NCBI RefSeq assembly: GCF_000600335.2
Contig: NZ_KK088593.1
Span: 98,408-162,407 of the forward strand
Source of the DNA: Rubellimicrobium mesophilum DSM 19309
GTDB taxonomy: Bacteria > Pseudomonadota > Alphaproteobacteria > Rhodobacterales > Rhodobacteraceae
Direction: 5' to 3'
DNA: 64,000 bases
Positions 9,450 to 16,991 of the stretch are shown piece after piece. The first letter of the stretch is position 1, and every line of letters begins with the position of its first letter. The notes beneath the pieces were generated by a model that saw only the letters and a program-made list of their open reading frames with translations, was not told the DNA's origin and ran no database searches. The position numbers and the translations under genes were made by a program.

Positions 9450-9523
9450 GGGGGACGCAACACCTCCGGAGCAAGTGCACGAGATCGCAGAAGAATTCAT
9501 CGAGCGGGGGTGTTGCGTCGCCC
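9450..9523. repeat. 15-bp inverted-arm element with 44-nt loop, copy 1
   Basis: Left arm 9450-9464 (GGGGGACGCAACACC) and right arm 9509-9523 (GGTGTTGCGTCGCCC) pair with one mismatch around a 44-nt loop. A second copy at 32724-32797 has the same arm length and exactly the same loop length. The loops share GCAAGT at offset 7, and the left flanks share GCGTTCG followed by a G-rich run. This looks like a dispersed structured element, not a gene-specific operator. Confidence 0.7.
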
Positions 9524-9580
9524 TATGGGGTTGGGCCGCGAATCGGCGCATCGGGGCCGACTGGGATAGTGGCGTGGGAT

Positions 9581-9632
9581 CCCACGCTACGCCGGCTCGG
9601 TCGCGCGTGGGGGTCGGTTCGCGTAGCGTGGG
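9581..9632. repeat. Perfect 12-bp inverted repeat
   Basis: CCCACGCTACGC at 9581-9592 and GCGTAGCGTGGG at 9621-9632, 28 bases apart. The arms resemble the ends of the GTAGGGTGGG-type repeats elsewhere in the window. It lies between hrpB and meaB. Confidence 0.55.
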
Positions 9633-9756
9633 CGCCAGCTTGACGCGCGACGGCGGCAATGGAGGTTGGCCGGGGATGGCGGGCTGAAGCCCGTCCTGCG
9701 GCGGAGTGCCAGGGCCCGCGCTGGACAGCCTCGGACGCGCGGTGTCTATGGGCGGC

Positions 9757-10728
9757 ATGACCCTGCATGACCCTGATGAGCTTGCTTTCGCGGTGGCCCG
9801 AGGCGACCGCCGGGCGCTGGCGCGGGCGATCACGCTCGTGGAGAGCGCGCGGGCGGATCACCGGGCGCGGGCGGAGGCGCTGCTGGCGGCGCTGCCCCGG
9901 GACCGGACGGCGCTGCGGCTGGGGCTCTCGGGGACGCCGGGGGCGGGGAAGAGCACGCTGATCGAGGCGCTGGGGGTGATGCTCACCGGGCGGGGGATGC
10001 GGGTGGCGGTGCTGGCGGTGGACCCGTCCTCGGCGCGGTCGGGCGGGTCGATCCTGGGGGACAAGACGCGGATGGAGCGGCTGTCGCGCGAGCCCTCGGC
10101 CTTCATTCGGCCCTCGCCGGCGGGGGGGCAGCTTGGGGGCGTCGCAAGGCGGACGCGGGAGGCGATTGCGCTCTGCGAGGCCGCCGGGTTCGACGTGGTC
10201 ATCGTGGAGACGGTGGGGGTCGGGCAGTCCGAGACGGTGGTCGCGGACATGACCGACGTCTTCGCGCTCGTGCTGGCGCCGCATGGGGGGGACGACCTCC
10301 AGGGCGTGAAGCGAGGCGTGATGGAGGCGGCGGACCTGATCCTCGTGAACAAGGCGGACCGCGATCCGGGGGCGGCGAACCGGACGAAGGGGGACTACGC
10401 GGCCGCGCTTCGGCTGATGCGGCACCGGCCGCAGGACCCGCAGGGGTTCCCGGCCGTGATGACCGTCTCGGCGCTGGAGGGAGCGGGCCTCGCGGAGGCC
10501 TGGGATGCGGTCGAGCGGCTCTTCGCGTGGCGGCGCGAGGCGGGGCATCTGGAGCGGCTCCGGGGGGAGCAGCGGCTCCGCTGGTTCGAGGAGGAGCTGG
10601 TGGCGCAGGCGCTCCAGCGGCTCCATGCGGACCCCCGGCTGGCGGCGGAGCTGCCGGGGCTGAGGGGAGAGGTCGAGGCGGGTCGGATGTCGGCTCCGGA
10701 AGCGGCAAGGCGGGCGCTGGGGGCGTGA
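9757..10728 (+). CDS. meaB: Methylmalonyl-CoA mutase-associated GTPase MeaB
   Basis: A 323-aa G3E P-loop GTPase that chaperones cobalamin loading and protection of methylmalonyl-CoA mutase. Walker A is GTPGAGKST, followed by DPSSARSGGSILGDKTRM, the Walker B region VIVETVGVGQSE and base-recognition NKAD. A C-terminal helical dimerisation region ends the protein. The start MTLHDPDEL is preferred; a Met three codons upstream is possible. Its stop overlaps the GTG of the next gene (GTGA), so the two are translationally coupled. The mutase itself is not in the window. Confidence 0.94.
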   Translation: MTLHDPDELAFAVARGDRRALARAITLVESARADHRARAEALLAALPRDRTALRLGLSGTPGAGKSTLIEALGVMLTGRGMRVAVLAVDPSSARSGGSILGDKTRMERLSREPSAFIRPSPAGGQLGGVARRTREAIALCEAAGFDVVIVETVGVGQSETVVADMTDVFALVLAPHGGDDLQGVKRGVMEAADLILVNKADRDPGAANRTKGDYAAALRLMRHRPQDPQGFPAVMTVSALEGAGLAEAWDAVERLFAWRREAGHLERLRGEQRLRWFEEELVAQALQRLHADPRLAAELPGLRGEVEAGRMSAPEAARRALGA

Positions 10729-11525
10729 CGGCGGAGGTCGTGTTCGACGGGGAACGGCTGCGGGCCGTGCTGTGGCGCGGGCGGTCGGATCGGCTGGTCG
10801 TGACCTTCGACTACCGGATGGACGGGCGCGAGGGGTTCTCGGCGGACAACCACTCGACGGGGTTCGCGCGGCAGGGGTTCTCGCAGCTCTCGATCAAGAC
10901 GCGGGCGAACGACTGGTTCGTGAACGCGGAGACGCCGGCGCTGGAGGAGGCGCTGGGGCGCGTCCGGGCGGAGCACCGGCGGGTGCAGGCGCTGGGCTTC
11001 TCGATGGGCGGATATGGGGCGCTGCGGTTCGCGCGGGCGCTCGGGGCGGCGCAGGTGGTCGTGGTGTCGCCGCAGGTGTCGCCGGAGGCGGAATGGGACG
11101 TGCGGTATCGGGGGGAGACCCCGGGGTGGGACGAGGGGCTTGGGGACCTTAGGCCCCGAGCGATGCCGACGCTTGGGGGGCTGCTGGTGTTCGATCCCTT
11201 CGTGGCGGAGGACCTGACCCATGCCCGGGCGATCCTGCGGCTGTTCCCGGGGCTGAGGCCGATCCGGCTCGGCTTCGGAGGGCATCCGGCCATCCGGACC
11301 CTGCGGGGCGCCGGGAAGATGTGGGTCGTGCAGCAGGAGGCGGGTGCGCGGAGGGCCTCCGGGGAGGCGATCCGGGCCGCGCATCGTGGGGCGCGGGCGG
11401 AGTCGAAGGGATGGTGGACCCGTCTGGCGGGTCGTGCCGGGGCGGGCCACCGGGCTCTGGCGAGCAGGGCCCGCGACGTCGCGGCGCGGCTGCCGGAGCG
11501 GGCGGGAGACCTCGATGGGCCTTGA
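10725..11525 (+). CDS. Alpha/beta-hydrolase-like protein coupled to meaB
   Basis: A 266-aa cytoplasmic protein with the outline of an alpha/beta hydrolase: a strand (RLVVTFDYR), then a nucleophile-elbow-like GFSMGGYGALRFA, then VVVVSPQVSP. The C-terminal third is Arg/Ala-rich and poorly defined. The substrate is unknown. It begins with GTG overlapping the meaB stop, so it is co-expressed with meaB. The protein at 59968-60906 has the same order of elements (LLVSFDTV, GAGPGGYAAAA, VMAMRPYA), suggesting a distant shared family. Rhodobacterales relatives often carry unreliable names. Confidence 0.6.
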   Translation: MTAEVVFDGERLRAVLWRGRSDRLVVTFDYRMDGREGFSADNHSTGFARQGFSQLSIKTRANDWFVNAETPALEEALGRVRAEHRRVQALGFSMGGYGALRFARALGAAQVVVVSPQVSPEAEWDVRYRGETPGWDEGLGDLRPRAMPTLGGLLVFDPFVAEDLTHARAILRLFPGLRPIRLGFGGHPAIRTLRGAGKMWVVQQEAGARRASGEAIRAAHRGARAESKGWWTRLAGRAGAGHRALASRARDVAARLPERAGDLDGP

Positions 11526-11583
11526 GGGCTGCTGAACCCGGGCCCGACCCGTGCTATGCTTGCGTCCAGCATCAGGGGAGGGC

Positions 11584-11769
11584 ATGGCCATGGGGCCGAG
11601 ACGCGGCGATCCCACCGAGGAGGGGCGCATCGCCTGCGAGGACGGCGTGCCCCGATCGGACTGCCCCTATCGCCTCGACACGCCGGAATACCGGGCCTGG
11701 ATGGAGGGCTGGGACGAGGCCGAGGAGGTCAAGGTCGTCGGGGGCGAGGAGGAGGGGGAGGAGCCCTGA
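11584..11769 (+). CDS. Ribosome modulation factor-like small protein
   Basis: A 61-aa protein with the RMF pattern: a Gly/Ala helix with Cys, then DCPYR, then a C-terminal helix AWMEGWDEAEE. In E. coli RMF the matching pieces are CPY and WLGGWREA; RMF dimerises 70S ribosomes in stationary phase. Unlike E. coli RMF the protein is acidic (Glu-rich tail), so direct rRNA binding is uncertain. ATG 11584 follows an aggggagg site. It sits just upstream of rpmB in the same direction. Confidence 0.65.
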   Translation: MAMGPRRGDPTEEGRIACEDGVPRSDCPYRLDTPEYRAWMEGWDEAEEVKVVGGEEEGEEP

Positions 11770-11890
11770 CCGGCTTGACCCGGCGCGAGAATCCCCCTAG
11801 AGGCTGCGGACCCGAATTGGGCGCCCCTGGGCGGGGTGCCGCTCATGACGCGCCGCGCGCCCCGCGGCCAGAAGCCAAAGGACGAACGCC

Positions 11891-12187
11891 ATGTCGCGCA
11901 AGTGCGAACTGACCGGGAAGGGCCCGATGGTGGGCCACAACGTTTCCCACGCCAACAACAAGACCAAGCGCCGTTTCCTGCCGAACCTGCAGGACGTGAC
12001 CCTCGAATCCGAGGCGCTGGGCCGTTCCTTCCGCCTGCGGATCTCGAACCACGCCCTGCGGTCGGTGGACCACCGCGGCGGGCTCGACGCCTTCCTCGCC
12101 AAGGCCCGGGACGAGGAGCTGTCCTCGGACGCGCTGGCGATCAAGAAGGAGATCGCGAAGCTGCAGGCCGCCGCTCCGGCCGCCTGA
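11891..12187 (+). CDS. rpmB: 50S ribosomal protein L28
   Basis: A 98-aa L28 protein of the large subunit. It starts [20 protein letters not shown], continues with [13 protein letters not shown] and [14 protein letters not shown], and has the longer C-terminal helix seen in alphaproteobacteria. A hairpin with a short T-run follows within 25 bases, so it ends its transcript. The RMF-like gene 121 bases upstream may share the promoter. Confidence 0.97.
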   Translation: MSRKCELTGKGPMVGHNVSHANNKTKRRFLPNLQDVTLESEALGRSFRLRISNHALRSVDHRGGLDAFLAKARDEELSSDALAIKKEIAKLQAAAPAA

Positions 12188-12210
12188 GGGTTTCGGGACG
12201 AGTTTTGCAG

Positions 12211-12236
12211 GGGCCTCGCCGTCGGCGGGGCCTTTT
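12211..12236 (+). terminator. Rho-independent terminator after rpmB
   Basis: A stem of GGCCTCGCC and GGCGGGGCC (one G-U pair) with a GTC loop, followed by TTTT. It lies 24 bases past the rpmB stop. Confidence 0.75.
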
Positions 12237-12285
12237 GCGTCACAAGAGGGTTCTCCGACTCGGCGGGGCGTGCCAGCCTGGGCTC

Positions 12286-12636
12286 ATGGGCCGTGAGCTG
12301 GTGAATGCGATCTGCGCGGGGCTGCCGGGGGCGGAGGTGTCCGATCCCTGGGGCGGCGGGCACGACTGCTGGAAGGTCGGCGGCAAGATGTTCGCGGTGG
12401 TCGGGGCGCGGCTGGCGGGCGTCTCGGTCAAGACGGACGGGATCGAGACGGCGGAGATGCTGATCGCGGCGGGCGTGGCGGAACGGGCGGCGTATCTGCA
12501 CCGGTCCTGGGTGCGGCTGCCCGAGGCTGCGCCGGCGGACGAGGTGCGGCATCGGCTGGTCACGAGCTACCGGCTGGTGCGGGCCGGACTGCCGAGAAAG
12601 GTGCAGGCGGCGCTGGGAGCGGTGGACGAGGCGTAA
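12286..12636 (+). CDS. MmcQ/YjbR family protein
   Basis: A 116-aa protein of the YjbR (CyaY-like fold) family, often annotated as DNA-binding; true function unknown. Typical features are an N-terminal helix ELVNAICAGLPGAEVSDPWG, the strand KMFAVV, SVKTDGIETAEMLIAAG, the histidine-containing YLHRSWVRL, and a C-terminal helix beginning SYRLVRAGLPRKVQ. The start is the ATG at 12286, 49 bases beyond the rpmB terminator. Confidence 0.82.
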   Translation: MGRELVNAICAGLPGAEVSDPWGGGHDCWKVGGKMFAVVGARLAGVSVKTDGIETAEMLIAAGVAERAAYLHRSWVRLPEAAPADEVRHRLVTSYRLVRAGLPRKVQAALGAVDEA

Positions 12637-12675
12637 GGGCCATGTCGCGGCGGCGTTGGCCGAGGTCGCGGGCTG

Positions 12676-12993
12676 TTGTTGCGTCTGGGTCTGGCTGCGG
12701 CTTGGGGCGTCGGGCTATGGCTGATGGCGGGGCTCCTGTCGCTGGCGGGCTTCGCTGGGGCGTTGGTGCTGAGCCCGGCGGATCAGGCGGGGCGAGCCTG
12801 TGCGGCCGGTGGGGCCGTCCACATCGCAGCGTCGCTGCTCTGGCTCTGGGCCGTGAGGGGGGCGGCCGGACGGGGTGGGACTCGCTGGCCGGGGCTATGC
12901 TTCTTGGGAGCGGCGGTGATCCTCTGCGCCGCGCGGGGGATGAGGGTCGAGATGCGTAGGGGGGTTCACCCTACCATGGAGTCGTTCCCCTAG
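12676..12993 (+). CDS. Possible small membrane protein (doubtful)
   Basis: A 105-aa frame from a TTG start with about three hydrophobic segments (LGLAAAWGVGLWLMAGLL, VHIAASLLWLWAV, CFLGAAVILCAA). The hydrophobic pattern favours this frame over the overlapping ones. However, the start is weak and its last 20 codons run into a palindromic repeat, which suggests a truncated or non-functional gene. No family recognised. If it is not a gene, 12637-13040 is a gene-free stretch holding only the repeat. Confidence 0.35.
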   Translation: MLRLGLAAAWGVGLWLMAGLLSLAGFAGALVLSPADQAGRACAAGGAVHIAASLLWLWAVRGAAGRGGTRWPGLCFLGAAVILCAARGMRVEMRRGVHPTMESFP

Positions 12994-13036
12994 GATCGCC
13001 CTGGACGGTGGGGTGAAAGCCCCAACCTGCGAGGTG
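12952..13036. repeat. Palindromic GTAGGGTGGG-type repeat
   Basis: Contains a GTAGGG...CCCTAC hairpin (around 12956-12975) and GGTGGGGTGAAAGCCCCAACC (around 13009-13029). The same motifs recur at 9.6, 16.0 and 29.1-29.3 kb. It is located 3' of two genes, like the other copies. Confidence 0.55.
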
Positions 13037-13040
13037 GCCT

Positions 13041-14291
13041 TCAGAGGGCCCGCCAGCCGATGTCGCGCCGGCAGAAGAGGCCGGGCGCGTCGATGCGGTC
13101 CACCATGGCATAGGCGCGGTCGCGGGCCTCCTGAAGGGTCTCGCCACGGGCGGTGACGTTAAGGACCCGGCCGCCGTTGGCGACGAGCTGGCGCTCGCGC
13201 TCGGCGGTGCCGGCATGGAAAACCATCTCGGAGGAGGTCTCGGGAAGGGCGTCGAGGCCGCGGATCGGTGTGCCCTTCTCCGGCGTGCCGGGATAGCCGT
13301 TGCCGGCGAGGACCACGGTCAGGGCATGGTCGTCGGCCCAGTGGGCCTGGACCTGCGCGAGGCGGCCCTCGGCGCAGGCCTGAATGAGGTCGAGCACCTG
13401 GCCGCCGAGGCGCATCATCAGAACCTGGCACTCGGGGTCGCCGAAGCGGACGTTGTATTCGATGAGCTTGGGGGCGCCGTTTTCGATCATCAGGCCGGCG
13501 TAGAGGACGCCCTGGTAGGGGGTGCCCCGACGGGCCATCTCGGCCAGCGTAGGGGCGACGATCTCGTCGAGGGCGCGCTTCTGGACGGCGTCGGAGAGGA
13601 CGGGGGCGGGCGAGTAGGCGCCCATGCCGCCGGTGTTGGGGCCGGTGTCGCCCTCGCCCACGCGCTTGTGGTCCTGGGCAGTGCCGAGGGGGAGCATGGC
13701 GGTGCCGTCGCAGAGGACGAAGAACGAGGCCTCTTCGCCGGTCAGGCATTCCTCGATGACGACGCTGCCTTGGCCGTCGGAGAACACCGCGTCGAGCGCG
13801 GCGAGCGCCTCCTCGACGGACTGGGCCACGGTCACGCCCTTGCCGGCGGCGAGGCCGTCGGCCTTGACGACGATGGGGGCGCCCTCGCGCCGCACATGGG
13901 CGCGGGCCTCGGCGAGGTCCGAGAAGGCAGCCCATGCGGCGGTTGGGGCGCCGCAGGCATCGCAGACATCCTTGGTGAAGGCCTTGGACGCCTCCAGCTT
14001 GGCGGCCTCCTGCGAGGGGCCGAAGACGAGGACGCCGGCGTCGCGGAGGCGGTCGGCGACCCCGGCGGCGAGGGGGGCCTCGGGGCCGACGATGACGAGG
14101 TCCACCGCGTTCTCGCCGCAGAAGAGCGCCACCGCGTCGCCGTCGAGGATGTCGAGGTCGGCGCATTCGGCGATCCGGGCGATGCCGGGGTTGCCGGGCG
14201 CGGCGATGAGGCGGTCGCATTTCGGGTTCTGCTTGACCGCCCAGGCAAGCGCGTGCTCTCGGCCGCCGGAGCCGAGGATCAGGACGTTCAT
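13041..14291 (-). CDS. purD: Phosphoribosylamine--glycine ligase (GAR synthetase)
   Basis: A 416-aa ATP-grasp enzyme of purine synthesis that joins glycine to 5-phosphoribosylamine. N-terminal MNVLILGSGGREHALAW; VIVGPEAPLAAG; ATP-grasp lid and binding pieces KADGLAAGKGV and VVIEECLTGEEAS; the signature RFGDPECQVLMMRL for metal binding. Full length. It is divergent from xseA with 72 bases between the starts, an arrangement common in Rhodobacterales. Confidence 0.97.
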   Translation of the reverse strand: MNVLILGSGGREHALAWAVKQNPKCDRLIAAPGNPGIARIAECADLDILDGDAVALFCGENAVDLVIVGPEAPLAAGVADRLRDAGVLVFGPSQEAAKLEASKAFTKDVCDACGAPTAAWAAFSDLAEARAHVRREGAPIVVKADGLAAGKGVTVAQSVEEALAALDAVFSDGQGSVVIEECLTGEEASFFVLCDGTAMLPLGTAQDHKRVGEGDTGPNTGGMGAYSPAPVLSDAVQKRALDEIVAPTLAEMARRGTPYQGVLYAGLMIENGAPKLIEYNVRFGDPECQVLMMRLGGQVLDLIQACAEGRLAQVQAHWADDHALTVVLAGNGYPGTPEKGTPIRGLDALPETSSEMVFHAGTAERERQLVANGGRVLNVTARGETLQEARDRAYAMVDRIDAPGLFCRRDIGWRAL

Positions 14292-14363
14292 GGCGGCGAC
14301 TCCGGTTGGCCTTGTTCGCGAGGCGTTCTAAGGTCACGCACCCGACCCCGCAAGGATGCGCCG

Positions 14364-15980
14364 ATGGACCTCCTCGACGACGATGACGCCCCGCCACGTC
14401 GGTCCAACGCGCCGGAGTTCTCGGTGTCGGAGATCTCGGGCGCCGTGAAGCGCATGGTGGAGGGGGAGTTCGCCTTCGTCCGGGTGCGGGGCGAGATCGG
14501 GCGGGTGTCGCGACCGCCCTCGGGGCACATCTACTTCGACCTCAAGGACGGGAACGCGGTGCTGGCCGCCGTGAGCTGGAAGGGGCAGGCGGCGCGCCTG
14601 ACCGCCCGGCCGGAGGAGGGGCTGGAGATGGTGGCCGTGGGGCGGCTGACCACCTTTCCGGGGCAGTCCAAGTATCAGATGATCGTGGACGACTTGGTGC
14701 CCGCCGGGGCCGGGGCGTTGATGGCGCAGCTCGAGGCGCGGCGGAAGAAGCTGGCCGGCGAGGGGCTGTTCGATCCGGCGCGGAAGAAGCCGATTCCGTA
14801 TCTGCCGGAGGTGATCGGGGTCGTGACCTCGCCCTCGGGGGCGGTGATCCGGGATATCCTCCATCGACTGCGGGACCGCTTTCCGCGCCGAGTGATCGTC
14901 TGGCCGGTCGCCGTTCAGGGGCAGAACTGCGCGCCCGAGGTGTCGCGTGCCGTGATGGGGTTCAATGCGTTGCCCGAAGGGGGGCCGATCCCGAGGCCGG
15001 ACCTGCTGATCGTGGCGCGGGGCGGGGGGTCGATCGAGGACCTCTGGGGCTTCAACGAGGAGATCGTGGTGCGGGCCGTCGCTGGGTCGCGCATCCCCGT
15101 CATCTCGGCCGTGGGGCACGAGACGGACACGACGCTCTGCGACTTCGCGGCGGACCTGCGGGCGCCGACGCCGACCGCCGCCGCCGAGATGGCGGTGCCG
15201 GTCAGGGCGGAACTGGTGGAGAGGGTGGCGACGCTGGGCGCGCGGGGCTCGCGGGCGCTGCGGCTGGGCGTGGATCGGCGGCGGCAGAGGCTTGGGGATC
15301 TGGCGCGGGCGCTGCCAAGGGGGGACGCGATCCTCGCGGGCGTGCAGCAGCGAGTGGACTTCCTGTCGGCCCGGCTGCCCGCCGCGCTGAGGGGGGTCAC
15401 GTCCCGGCAACGGGTGAAGCTCGCGGACCTGCGGATCGGTACGGGGGTGCTCCAGCGGTCCTTGCAGGATGGCAAGAGGCGGGTGGCGGAGGCGGAGCGG
15501 AGCCTGGGGCCGGCGCTGGCGCGGGTGGCGCGGGATGCGGGGCGGGAGCTGCAGGACCTCTCGGGGCGGCTGGAGCTCGCGCGGGATCGGCGGGTCGCGG
15601 GGGCGGGGGAGGCGCTGGCGCGGCTCGGACCCCGGCTCGATCCGCTGGCGGCGCGGGCGGCGGCGGAGGGGCGGGAGGACTTCGCGCGGGTGGCCCGGCG
15701 GTTCACGGCGGAGCTGCCGCTCGGCCGGATCGGGCGGCTGCGGGACGCCCTGGCGGCGCTCGACCGGTTGAACGAGTCGCTGAGCTACAAGAGCGCGCTG
15801 GAGCGGGGCTTCGCGGTGGTGAGGAGCGAGGGGCAGGTAGTGACGCGGGCCGAGGCGGCGGCGCGGGCGGCGAGCCTGGAGATCGAGTTCGCCGATGGGC
15901 GGGTCATGGTGGGGAACCGGCCTGCTGCCCCCAAGAAGCCAGGGGCCGAGCCACCGCCGGAGCAGGGAAGCTTGCTCTAG
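14364..15980 (+). CDS. xseA: Exodeoxyribonuclease VII large subunit
   Basis: A 538-aa catalytic subunit of the single-strand-specific exonuclease VII. The N-terminal OB domain reads EFSVSEISGAVKRMVEGEF and GHIYFDLKD. The catalytic domain carries VVTSPSGAVIRDILHRLRDRFP, ARGGGSIEDLWGFNEE and SAVGHETDTTLCDFAAD. A long Arg-rich coiled coil and a C-terminal SLSYKSALERGFAVV segment follow. The small subunit xseB is not adjacent. The ATG at 14364 is selected because the upstream open frame is only the antisense of purD. Confidence 0.95.
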   Translation: MDLLDDDDAPPRRSNAPEFSVSEISGAVKRMVEGEFAFVRVRGEIGRVSRPPSGHIYFDLKDGNAVLAAVSWKGQAARLTARPEEGLEMVAVGRLTTFPGQSKYQMIVDDLVPAGAGALMAQLEARRKKLAGEGLFDPARKKPIPYLPEVIGVVTSPSGAVIRDILHRLRDRFPRRVIVWPVAVQGQNCAPEVSRAVMGFNALPEGGPIPRPDLLIVARGGGSIEDLWGFNEEIVVRAVAGSRIPVISAVGHETDTTLCDFAADLRAPTPTAAAEMAVPVRAELVERVATLGARGSRALRLGVDRRRQRLGDLARALPRGDAILAGVQQRVDFLSARLPAALRGVTSRQRVKLADLRIGTGVLQRSLQDGKRRVAEAERSLGPALARVARDAGRELQDLSGRLELARDRRVAGAGEALARLGPRLDPLAARAAAEGREDFARVARRFTAELPLGRIGRLRDALAALDRLNESLSYKSALERGFAVVRSEGQVVTRAEAAARAASLEIEFADGRVMVGNRPAAPKKPGAEPPPEQGSLL

Positions 15981-16010
15981 GACATTGGCCGAGCAGGTCG
16001 GATCGGCGCA

Positions 16011-16093
16011 GGGGGGCTTCAGCCCGCCAACCTCCATCGTCCGACGCCGTGCCCATGTCAGACGGGGCATGGTGCGCTGAAGCCCACCCTACG
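16011..16093. repeat. Palindromic repeat between convergent xseA and exported-protein genes
   Basis: GGGGGGCTTCAGCCCGCC near 16011-16028 and, in the opposite sense, GCGCTGAAGCCCACCCTAC near 16074-16092. It is the same family as the 9.7- and 29.1-kb copies and may act as a bidirectional 3' hairpin. Confidence 0.55.
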
Positions 16094-16116
16094 GGTCCGT
16101 CCTGGCCCGACCCGGT

Positions 16117-16512
16117 TCACACCCCCAGCCAGGCGCAGCCGAAGTTCGCGACGTCGAGGGGCGCGTCGGTGGAGGTCTCGGGCTCGCTGCCGTCGGGGTT
16201 GGTGGAGAGGATCGAATCCCCGTCGTGGTAGTAGAGGAAGCAGAAGGGATCGGGCTCGCCGTCGTAGGAGAAGCAGATCTGCGGGCCCTTGGGATACCAG
16301 CGGCCTTCCATGCAGGTACCGTCGGGCTCGGCCCAGGTAACGCGGCGGTCGGAGTAGTAGCGCTCATAGCCGCGGGGCGGCTGGCCCTTCGCGCCATAGG
16401 TTAGGGTGCGGCCCTGGACCAGCGCCTCGAAGGCACTGCCCTTCAAGGCCTCCTGCGCAGGCGCGGGACAGGCTTGGGTCGCGAGGAGGAGCGCGAGGAG
16501 GACGGTCCTCAT
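16117..16512 (-). CDS. Exported protein, tandem paralogue 2
   Basis: A 131-aa protein with a signal peptide (MRTVLLALLLATQACPAPAQ) cleaved at or near AQ-E. The mature part has the core GRTLTYGAKGQPPRGYERYY, DRRVTWAEPDGTCMEGRWYPKG and ICFSYD with paired Cys, likely disulfide-bonded in the periplasm. No function recognised. Its ATG overlaps the stop of the upstream paralogue (ATGA), so the pair is one operon. Sequence similarity shows a tandem duplication. Confidence 0.75.
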   Translation of the reverse strand: MRTVLLALLLATQACPAPAQEALKGSAFEALVQGRTLTYGAKGQPPRGYERYYSDRRVTWAEPDGTCMEGRWYPKGPQICFSYDGEPDPFCFLYYHDGDSILSTNPDGSEPETSTDAPLDVANFGCAWLGV

Positions 16513-16910
16513 ACGCCGACCCCGCCGCACACGAGGCCGTTCTCCTCATCCTTGAGCTCGTAGAGCGTCAGGCCCCCGCCCTCGCCCAGGAACTCGGCCC
16601 GGAGACCGTCGCCGTCGCGGAAGAAGCGCCAGCACTGCGGGCCCAGGTCGTCCTCGTAGTCGAAGCAGATGGCGGGGGACTCGGGCGGGCCCTTGGCGTG
16701 CCAAGTGCCTTCGAGGCAGTCGTCGCTGCCCAGGAAGGCCCAGATGACGCGGCGGTTGGGGAAGTAGTGCTCGATCCCGTAGGGCGGCTGGCCGGGGGCG
16801 CCGTAGGTGAGGGTCCGGCCCTCCACGTGGGCCTGGAACTCGTCGGCGGTGATGGCGTCCTGCGCCCGGACGGGCGTGGCGAGCGTGAGGAGGAGAAGGA
16901 GCGCGCGCAT
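16509..16910 (-). CDS. Exported protein, tandem paralogue 1
   Basis: A 133-aa protein with a signal peptide MRALLLLLTLATPVRAQ. The mature core GRTLTYGAPGQPPYGIEHYF, NRRVIWAFLGSDDCLEGTWHAKG and ICFDYEDD matches the downstream copy closely, with conserved Cys positions. It belongs to a small periplasmic family seen in Rhodobacterales, function unknown. The start is placed at the Met before the Leu run; 23 upstream in-frame codons look non-coding. It is divergent from ftsY. Confidence 0.78.
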   Translation of the reverse strand: MRALLLLLTLATPVRAQDAITADEFQAHVEGRTLTYGAPGQPPYGIEHYFPNRRVIWAFLGSDDCLEGTWHAKGPPESPAICFDYEDDLGPQCWRFFRDGDGLRAEFLGEGGGLTLYELKDEENGLVCGGVGV

Positions 16911-16991
16911 TCGGGCAGCCTGCCCGCGAGGGGGCGCCTTTGCAAGCCGAGTGGAAAGGCTTACCTGAGGGCCACGCAACTCGGGGGTTCC

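Larger units (their letters stand above)
9342..9756. other. Gene-free stretch carrying two inverted-repeat elements
   Basis: Intergenic region between divergent hrpB and meaB. No credible coding frame. It contains the 15-bp-arm element at 9450-9523, a 12-bp inverted repeat at 9581-9632, a GATC-centred palindrome (CGTGG GATC CCACG) overlapping its left edge, and a copy of the GGCGGGCTGAAGCCCG repeat near 9676-9691. It probably also holds the hrpB and meaB promoters, which were not recognised. Confidence 0.6.

Noticed and set aside
6640..9480. A 946-codon open frame on the minus strand overlapping gnd and hrpB
   Set aside because: It is an out-of-frame shadow of hrpB, made of Arg/Pro/His-rich low-complexity sequence. 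The hrpB frame has all helicase motifs.
12642..12959. An alternative frame (MSRRRWPRSRAVV...) for the small gene after the YjbR gene
   Set aside because: Arg/Gly-rich GC-type translation; the overlapping frame with hydrophobic helices is more protein-like, though itself doubtful.
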